6,071 nucleotides of DNA from JBOFEH01 sp051650265. Its GTDB lineage: Bacteria; Bacillota; Clostridia; Lachnospirales; Cellulosilyticaceae. Every line of letters begins with the position of its first letter. Positions within the stretch are counted from its first letter, which is position 1. A program made the position numbers and the translations under genes. The DNA is taken from contig JBOFIR010000213.1 of NCBI GenBank assembly GCA_051650265.1, positions 1 to 6,071 of the forward strand, given 5' to 3'. Positions 1 through 4,498 of the stretch are shown here, in pieces. The notes beneath the pieces were generated by a model. The model saw only the letters and a program-made list of their open reading frames with translations. It was not told the origin of the DNA and ran no database searches.

Positions 1-1845
1 GGTGTGAGAAGTTCATTGCATTCACCAAAAGCACTTTATGCAGGAACGTTTGGTGAGACCAAACAGGTGGCGACATTTACAGAAGTATCTGTAGCAGCGG
101 ACCTGATTCATCTTCAGCTTGAACCAAAAGCTTCATCAAGACTTGATGTCGTGATGACCTACTGCTTCGAAGATGAGGATATGGAAGTGGCTATTGCAGG
201 GGTACCAAACCCAGAGGCTATTGATGCCATTGAAGAAGCCATCATTGCAGAGGAAACAGGCCGCCAAGAAGGGCTTAAAGCAACATTTGGCAAGCGCATG
301 GGTGGTGAGATCAAAGAGGAAGTGCTCAATGCATTTTTTGAACATCTCAAAAAGCAAGTTGAATTCTGCTCAGTCATCAAAGGCTATATCCAGCTTTCAA
401 GCTTCTCCCTCATTGGTATTCGTGATGTTTACCAAGCGTTAGAAGGTCTGATCTTCTGGCAACCAGAGGTAGCAAGAGAAAAAATGCTAGAAGGGCTTAA
501 CTTTATCCAACCAGATGGACGTTGCCCGAGACAGTATTCACTTCCAAGATTTGAAGGGGATACACCAAACATGGACCTTAGACCGTTTATTGATCAAGGG
601 GTATGGGTGATTTCAACTATTGCAACTTATCTACGTTTCACACAAGACTTTGACTTCCTCAAAGAAACTTGTGGCTACTATGACTTCTATAATGCCAAAG
701 CGCACCTTGCGAAGAAGCTTGACCAAGAAAGTTCTGTACTTCAGCATATGTTTGAGATTATGGATTACTTACTTACAAATCGTGACCATGAATTCACAAA
801 ATGTGTGTGTGCACTTTACGGTGACTGGAATGATGCACTGGATGGTCTTGGTGTAAGTAAGCGTAAAGATAGAGAGTACGGTACGGGCGTATCTGTTATG
901 GCATCACTCCAAGTGTATCAAAACTGTGAGGAGATGATCGAGCTCCTTACATTACTTGATGAGGCGGGCTACGCAGAAAAAATTGGTGCGTACAAACAAG
1001 CAATGACAGAGATTGAAGAAGGTCTTCGTCAATACGCGATTATTGCCAATGAAACAGGTGAAAAGCGTATTGTACATGGCTGGGGAGATGAGAGAAGCTA
1101 CCTTGTAGGAAGCTTCGATGACCCGGATCATATCTCACGTGACGGGATCACTTCGAATGCTTTCTGGGTACTCGCAGGACTGTATGACAAAGATATGGGC
1201 ATTAAAGACACGATATTAGGTGCGTATGATCGTCTCACTTCAAAATATGGTCTCAAAACATTTGAGCCACACTTTGACAAGGGAACACCAGGTGTAGGAC
1301 GTATTCCAAACTTACCAAAAGGTACAGCTGAGAACGGTGCAGCATATATTCATGCAAGTACATTTGGGATCATGTCACTCTTTAGAATGGGTGAAACAGC
1401 AAGAGCTTGGGATGAGTTTGCAAAGAGCTTACCATTTACACATGAGAGCGTGTCTGTATCACCATATGTCATGCCAAACTCATATGGCTTCAATGAGGAG
1501 AAACAAATTGATGGGGAGTCTATGCAAGATTGGCAAACAGGTAGCTCAAACGTCGCACTCAAGACACTCATTCGCTTTGTATTTGGAATCGAGCCACAAT
1601 ACGAGGGGATCTGGGTACAACCATCACGTAATATCCCATTTGAGACAATGAACTTCGAAATGATGATTCGTGGCACAAAAGTGAAGGTAAATTACACAAA
1701 TAATCAAAATGAAGTGCGCCAATTTGCATTAAATGGTGAAAAAGTTGAAGGCGTATATGATGATGTCATGAAACTTGAAAAATTATGGCTCGATAATGAA
1801 ACACTTGCACAAAATGAAGAAATTGTCATTGAAATCATTGACTAA
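1..1845 (+). CDS. GH94-family glycoside phosphorylase, 5'-truncated by window edge
   Basis: This is the C-terminal 614 residues of an inverting glycoside phosphorylase that splits a beta-linked disaccharide or oligosaccharide with phosphate, releasing a sugar 1-phosphate; it is probably cytoplasmic. The frame is open to base 1, so the GTG at 4 is not taken as the start. GH94 enzymes usually have about 800 residues or more, so a large part of the N-terminal beta-sandwich is missing. In order I see the end of that sandwich, a helical linker, and an (alpha/alpha)6 barrel with GIRDVYQ, RPFIDQGVW, GDWNDALDG (codons 820-846), a GWGDERSY...SNAFWVLAG stretch and AENGAAYIHASTF. A QTGSSN motif, the FGIEPQYEGIWVQPS stretch and a small beta domain follow. 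The DWND motif carries the catalytic acid in characterised GH94 members; the His of YIHAST and the TGS turn match the usual phosphate-binding places. The substrate cannot be read from sequence alone. Adjacent nagA-nagB hints at chitobiose, but beta-glucan-type substrates are equally possible. The family call is firm; the specificity is open. Confidence 0.85.
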   Translation, partial: GVRSSLHSPKALYAGTFGETKQVATFTEVSVAADLIHLQLEPKASSRLDVVMTYCFEDEDMEVAIAGVPNPEAIDAIEEAIIAEETGRQEGLKATFGKRMGGEIKEEVLNAFFEHLKKQVEFCSVIKGYIQLSSFSLIGIRDVYQALEGLIFWQPEVAREKMLEGLNFIQPDGRCPRQYSLPRFEGDTPNMDLRPFIDQGVWVISTIATYLRFTQDFDFLKETCGYYDFYNAKAHLAKKLDQESSVLQHMFEIMDYLLTNRDHEFTKCVCALYGDWNDALDGLGVSKRKDREYGTGVSVMASLQVYQNCEEMIELLTLLDEAGYAEKIGAYKQAMTEIEEGLRQYAIIANETGEKRIVHGWGDERSYLVGSFDDPDHISRDGITSNAFWVLAGLYDKDMGIKDTILGAYDRLTSKYGLKTFEPHFDKGTPGVGRIPNLPKGTAENGAAYIHASTFGIMSLFRMGETARAWDEFAKSLPFTHESVSVSPYVMPNSYGFNEEKQIDGESMQDWQTGSSNVALKTLIRFVFGIEPQYEGIWVQPSRNIPFETMNFEMMIRGTKVKVNYTNNQNEVRQFALNGEKVEGVYDDVMKLEKLWLDNETLAQNEEIVIEIID

Positions 1846-1872
1846 TTTCGAGGTTCAGAGTAAAACTATAAT
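1838..1872 (+). promoter_or_regulatory. possible nagA promoter
   Basis: A perfect TATAAT lies at 1867-1872, 62 bases before the nagA start. The best -35 match, TTGACT at 1838-1843, overlaps the stop codon of the upstream gene but is 23 bases from this -10, which is too far. Used with TAAAAC at 1861-1866 instead, the same -35 has a 17-base spacer. Either arrangement is imperfect, so nagAB could have its own promoter here or simply be read through from the phosphorylase gene. Confidence 0.35.
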
Positions 1873-1882
1873 GTACCCTATT

Positions 1883-1911
1883 GAATAGATGTCGTAACCA
1901 GACATCTATTC
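1883..1911 (+). other. perfect 11-bp inverted repeat between phosphorylase gene and nagA
   Basis: GAATAGATGTC (1883-1893) and GACATCTATTC (1901-1911) are exact reverse complements around the 7-base loop GTAACCA. Only three T follow the stem (1912-1914) before ATG, so it is a poor intrinsic terminator. It sits 10-40 bases downstream of the TATAAT at 1867 and ends 9 bases before the nagA Shine-Dalgarno sequence. That is where a repressor operator or an mRNA-stabilising or processing hairpin could lie. The inverted repeat is certain; its role is not. Confidence 0.6.
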
Positions 1912-1933
1912 TTTATGAAAAGGAGGCAACGTT

Positions 1934-3088
1934 ATGAAATGTATCTATAATGGTAAAATTCTGCTAAATGGTGAAGTTTTAGAAGGTAAAGCAATTCTTT
2001 TTGACGAAACCATTCAAGGGATTGTTGATGAAAAAGAAGGGTTAGCACAAGCTGACGAAGCAATAGATGCAAATGGGCGTTATGTAGGACCAGGTTTTAT
2101 TGATATACATATTCATGGTTATGATGGTGTGGATACAATGGATGGTACAACTGAAGCGATCGCAAAAATTGCTAAAGGTGTGGCTGAAAATGGTGTGACT
2201 TCGTTCTTGCCAACAACGATGACAATGAGTAAAGAAAGTATTATCAGAGCGCTAGAAGCTGCGAGAGTTGTCAAAGCAGAAGCGAAAACAGGTGCACAGA
2301 TTCTTGGTGTACATATGGAAGGGCCATACTTCAATATTGCATTCAAGGGTGCTCAAAACCCAGAATACCTTGTAAATCCAGGACAAGCTGAGATTGACTT
2401 TGTAAAGAGTTACCAAGATATTATCAAGGTAGTCAGTATTGCGCCTGAGATTGAAGGTGCAAAAGAATTTATCAAAGTGATCTCTGAAGAGACGGATATT
2501 ACATTATCAATGGGACATACTGCGGCAACTTTTGAGGAAGCGATGGAAGGGATTGCGTGTGGTATTAGCCATACAACACATCTTTTCAATGCGATGACAC
2601 CACTGCACCATAGAAATCCAGGTGTAGTAGGGGCAGCACTTGCTTCTGATGTGAGCTGCGAAGCGATCTGTGATACGATTCATATCAATCCAGGTTTATT
2701 CCCACTTATCGAGAAAACAAAAGCGGCATCAAACAAATTTGTACTTGTGACAGATTGTATGTGTGCTGGCGGTTGTCCACAAGGGGAATATGCCTTAGGT
2801 GGACAAAAAGTAATCGTAAATGAAAACAGTGCAAGACTTGAAGATGGTACATTAGCAGGTAGCATCTTAAGACTAAATCAAGCTGTTAAAAATGTTGTTG
2901 CACATACTGATACATGTATTGCAAAAGCAATTGAATATGCATCACTTAACCCAGCAAAAGTTATTGGAGTTGATGGCTTCAAAGGGACACTTGATGCAGG
3001 TAAAGATGCCGATCTGATCATCTTTGACCAAGACATGACAATCCATCGCACAATTGGAAAGGGGAAAACAATCTATGAAAACAATTAA
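1934..3088 (+). CDS. nagA: N-acetylglucosamine-6-phosphate deacetylase
   Basis: This cytoplasmic amidohydrolase removes acetate from GlcNAc-6-phosphate, giving glucosamine-6-phosphate for NagB and for cell-wall precursor recycling. The 384 residues match the usual length (about 380-395). Active-site features are in order: the HxH pair H59/H61 in GFIDIHIHG, metal ligand E129 in GVHMEGPYF, H195 in MGHTAAT, H216 in THLFNAMTP, the H250 region, and catalytic D274 in LVTDCM. A C-terminal amidohydrolase tail (GTLDAGKDADLIIFD) completes the fold. The ATG at 1934 is preceded by AGGAGG (1921-1926) at a 7-base spacing, which fixes the start. The gene's last 14 bases overlap nagB, so the two are translated from one message. 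One oddity is a C-x-C-x3-C cluster (C275, C277, C281) immediately after the catalytic Asp, where characterised enzymes known to me vary. Function is confident. Confidence 0.96.
   Translation: MKCIYNGKILLNGEVLEGKAILFDETIQGIVDEKEGLAQADEAIDANGRYVGPGFIDIHIHGYDGVDTMDGTTEAIAKIAKGVAENGVTSFLPTTMTMSKESIIRALEAARVVKAEAKTGAQILGVHMEGPYFNIAFKGAQNPEYLVNPGQAEIDFVKSYQDIIKVVSIAPEIEGAKEFIKVISEETDITLSMGHTAATFEEAMEGIACGISHTTHLFNAMTPLHHRNPGVVGAALASDVSCEAICDTIHINPGLFPLIEKTKAASNKFVLVTDCMCAGGCPQGEYALGGQKVIVNENSARLEDGTLAGSILRLNQAVKNVVAHTDTCIAKAIEYASLNPAKVIGVDGFKGTLDAGKDADLIIFDQDMTIHRTIGKGKTIYENN
3056..3064 (+). promoter_or_regulatory. nagB ribosome binding site inside nagA
   Basis: A purine-rich GGAAAGGGG lies inside the last codons of nagA, 10 bases before the ATG at 3075. 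It decides the start. A TTG at 3054 in the same frame would add seven residues (MERGKQS), but it would place this motif inside the coding sequence with nothing usable upstream, and the extra residues do not resemble NagB N-termini. Confidence 0.65.
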
Positions 3089-3839
3089 ATTAAACAACAT
3101 GACAATCTACGTAACAGAAAACTACGATGCAATGAGTGCACAAGGTGCACAAATTGTTTCTGAAGTACTCAAAAACAAAGCAAATCCAGTTTTAGGTCTT
3201 GCTACAGGTGGTACACCAGTAGGGATGTACCAAGAACTCATCAAAATGAACAAAGCTGGAGAAATCAGCTTCAAAAGCGTTCATTCATACAACTTGGATG
3301 AATATTTCCCAATCGAAAAAACAAATGACCAAAGCTATGATTACTTCATGAAAGATAACTTATTCAATCATGTAGATATCAATCTAGAGAACACACATAT
3401 TCCAAATGGTATGGCAAAAGATAGCGAAAAAGAAGGCCAAGCTTATGATGCACAAGTAAGAGCTATTGGTGGTGTAGATGTACAAGTACTTGGAATTGGA
3501 TCAAACGGTCACATCGGTTTCAATGAGCCAAGTGATGTATTTGAGCCAATCACACACCGTGTACAGCTAGATGAGCGTACAATCGCAGACAATGCAAGGT
3601 TCTTTAATTCAATTGAAGAAGTACCTACAGAAGCAATCACTATGGGTATTGGTACAATCATGTGTGCAAAATCAATCCTTTTACTTGCTAGCGGTAAAGG
3701 TAAAGCACCAATCATTAGAGAGATGATTACAGGAAAAGTAACACCACGTGTACAAGCGTCTGTTTTACAATTCCACCCAAATGTAATCGTTGTTCTTGAT
3801 GAGGAAGCTGCTGAAGAGCTATTAAGTGAACTTGCATAG
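3075..3839 (+). CDS. nagB: glucosamine-6-phosphate deaminase
   Basis: The enzyme converts glucosamine-6-phosphate to fructose-6-phosphate and ammonia, delivering amino-sugar carbon and nitrogen to glycolysis. It has 254 residues. Visible motifs are GLATGGTP (41-48, phosphate loop), NLDEY with the proton-relay Asp at D75, GIGSNGHIGFNEP with N144, H146 and E151, and the MGIGTIMCAKSILLLASGKGKA stretch. Position 144 is Asn where E. coli NagB has Asp141; from memory this Asn is normal for Gram-positive NagB, so it is not a defect. The protein is shorter than the 266-residue E. coli enzyme and lacks its C-terminal extension, resembling the B. subtilis form. The start overlaps the 3' end of nagA by 14 bases in another frame, indicating coupled translation. 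No convincing terminator follows the stop, only a 5-bp stem (3860-3873) without a T-run. Confidence 0.96.
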   Translation: MKTIKLNNMTIYVTENYDAMSAQGAQIVSEVLKNKANPVLGLATGGTPVGMYQELIKMNKAGEISFKSVHSYNLDEYFPIEKTNDQSYDYFMKDNLFNHVDINLENTHIPNGMAKDSEKEGQAYDAQVRAIGGVDVQVLGIGSNGHIGFNEPSDVFEPITHRVQLDERTIADNARFFNSIEEVPTEAITMGIGTIMCAKSILLLASGKGKAPIIREMITGKVTPRVQASVLQFHPNVIVVLDEEAAEELLSELA

Positions 3840-3874
3840 TTTCTGATAACAAAAAAAAGAATAGCTTACTATTA

Positions 3875-3904
3875 TTGACAAATAGGAACATACTAGATTA
3901 TAAT
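3875..3904 (+). promoter_or_regulatory. sigma-A-type promoter for ptsHI
   Basis: TTGACA (3875-3880) and TATAAT (3899-3904) are both perfect consensus boxes, 18 bases apart, starting 36 bases after the nagB stop. An A-run just upstream (3850-3858) could act as an UP element. Further -10-like boxes overlap downstream (TATAGT 3905-3910, TACAAT 3910-3915). Transcription would begin near 3911 and give a leader of about 320 bases before ptsH. Such a strong promoter makes sense when output is throttled by the downstream conditional terminator. Confidence 0.85.
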
Positions 3905-3975
3905 TATAGTACAATATATATCAAAAATGCTTAATTAACTTGATGAATATGAATACTGTAATTTAATACCAACAG

Positions 3976-4004
3976 GTGTGTTACTGATTAGATCAGGCAT
4001 AAAC
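3976..4004 (+). promoter_or_regulatory. RAT-like ribonucleic antiterminator (BglG/GlcT family target)
   Basis: The 29 bases contain the conserved RAT core GTTACTG (3980-3986) and CAGGCA (3994-3999). The upper stem CTGAT (3984-3988) pairs with ATCAG (3992-3996) around loop TAG, and GT (3976-3977) can close with AC (4003-4004), leaving the asymmetric internal loops typical of RATs. From memory the core most resembles the B. subtilis ptsG element bound by GlcT rather than the LicT/SacY type, which has GCAAAA on the 3' side. Its 3' half (3995-4004) is also the 5' arm of the terminator, so the two structures exclude each other. A PRD-containing antiterminator protein bound here would let RNA polymerase reach ptsH and ptsI. 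No such protein gene lies in the window. Confidence 0.85.
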
Positions 4005-4055
4005 TATCTTTTGAGTTTCGTGAAAGCGAAATGAAAAGATGTTTATGCCTTTTTT
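3995..4055 (+). terminator. intrinsic terminator/attenuator in ptsH leader
   Basis: AGGCATAAAC (3995-4004) pairs perfectly with GTTTATGCCT (4041-4050). The stem continues with ATCTTTT (4006-4012) against AAAAGAT (4034-4040) after a bulged T, then TTTCG (4016-4020) against CGAAA (4027-4031), with hexaloop TGAAAG. Six T follow (4050-4055). It lies downstream of a consensus promoter and upstream of ptsH, and it shares bases with the RAT, which marks it as a conditional attenuator. It would also stop nagAB read-through in the absence of antitermination. Confidence 0.92.
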
Positions 4056-4063
4056 GATTTGTC

Positions 4064-4123
4064 AGTCAAATCTAGTCAAATGTAATCAAAAATGGTCGCA
4101 AAACATCAAAAGTGATCAGAAAT
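4064..4123 (+). repeat. six tandem 10-base units in ptsH leader
   Basis: Six consecutive 10-base units fit the degenerate pattern RRTCAAAWNT: AGTCAAATCT, AGTCAAATGT, AATCAAAAAT, GGTCGCAAAA, CATCAAAAGT, GATCAGAAAT. TC at the third and fourth positions is invariant in all six, and TCAAA is intact in four. The period is exactly 10 with no insertions, so the motif falls on nearly the same face of the DNA helix. The array starts nine bases after the terminator T-run and is non-coding. It may be a protein-binding array on DNA or RNA, a curvature element, or a decayed microsatellite. Confidence 0.6.
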
Positions 4124-4234
4124 GAGCATTTTGTAATATGGTGTAGTTGGTGTGAAAATACTAGTAATATTTCAAGGAAAATAAGCCAACATATAATTAT
4201 AGAAAATAATTGATAATCTTAGGAGGATATTATT

Positions 4235-4480
4235 ATGACAACATTAACAGCAGTGATCGCAGGCGAAGCAGGATTACACGCAAGACCAGCAAGTGCAGTA
4301 GTAAAAAAAGCAGGTGAATTCGGTTGTACAATCACTTTAGAGTGCAATGGTAAATCAGCAGATGCTAAAAGATTATTAGCAGTTCTTTCTCTTGGCGCAA
4401 AACAAGGCGATGAAGTAAAAGTAACAGCAGAAGATGCAGCAGCAGTAGAGGCAATTAAAGCATTAATCGAAACTAAATAA
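4235..4480 (+). CDS. ptsH: HPr phosphocarrier protein lacking regulatory Ser46
   Basis: HPr accepts phosphate from enzyme I on a histidine and passes it to sugar-specific EIIA domains in the cytoplasm. The 81 residues match the family (about 85-88) apart from a short C-terminus. The active-site motif GLHARPAS places the phosphorylated histidine at H15 with R17 beside it. The second signature reads ADAKRLLAVLSLGAKQGDEV. The residue at position 46, which is Ser in B. subtilis HPr and is the target of HPr kinase/phosphorylase, is Arg here (AGA, 4370-4372), while Ser52 is kept. So the transport role is intact, but the classical Ser46-P signal to CcpA cannot form on this protein. The start is fixed by AGGAGG (4221-4226), 8 bases upstream. 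The gene leads a ptsH-ptsI operon under the RAT/terminator leader. Confidence 0.95.
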   Translation: MTTLTAVIAGEAGLHARPASAVVKKAGEFGCTITLECNGKSADAKRLLAVLSLGAKQGDEVKVTAEDAAAVEAIKALIETK

Positions 4481-4498
4481 TAGTCAGGAGTTGAATCA

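Larger units (their letters stand above)
3911..4234 (+). other. long structured 5' leader of ptsH
   Basis: This is the inferred untranslated leader from the estimated start of transcription to the ptsH start codon. It begins with about 65 unremarkable AT-rich bases. The RAT-like hairpin and terminator follow, then the 10-base repeat array. About 110 AT-rich bases (4124-4234) come last, where I see only an isolated TATAAT (4192-4197, no decent -35 element) and the Shine-Dalgarno AGGAGG (4221-4226). No gene is evident; the only early ATG frame is seven codons (3943-3966) without a ribosome binding site. Confidence 0.7.

Noticed and set aside
4..6. GTG as start codon of the phosphorylase
   Set aside because: The frame is open to base 1, the encoded protein would lack most of the GH94 N-terminal domain, and no ribosome binding site can be seen; the true start lies outside the window.
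1350..1676. 108-codon open frame on the minus strand
   Set aside because: It lies wholly antisense to conserved GH94 motifs and has no ribosome binding site; it is a shadow of the real gene.
3054..3074. TTG start giving NagB seven extra residues
   Set aside because: The ribosome binding site GGAAAGGGG lies inside this stretch and serves the ATG at 3075, whose product starts like other NagB proteins.
3494..3517. Loss of the catalytic Asp in NagB (Asn at residue 144)
   Set aside because: Gram-positive NagB proteins normally carry Asn in this GIGxNGHIGFNEP motif, while the proton-relay Asp75, His146 and Glu151 are all present.
3943..3966. Seven-codon leader peptide (MNMNTVI) before the RAT
   Set aside because: It has no Shine-Dalgarno sequence and no run of regulatory codons; the attenuator is better explained by the RAT hairpin.
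4192..4197. Second ptsH promoter with TATAAT
   Set aside because: The best upstream -35 candidate (TTTCAA at 4170-4175) matches only three of six bases, and there is no extended -10; such boxes are common in AT-rich DNA.
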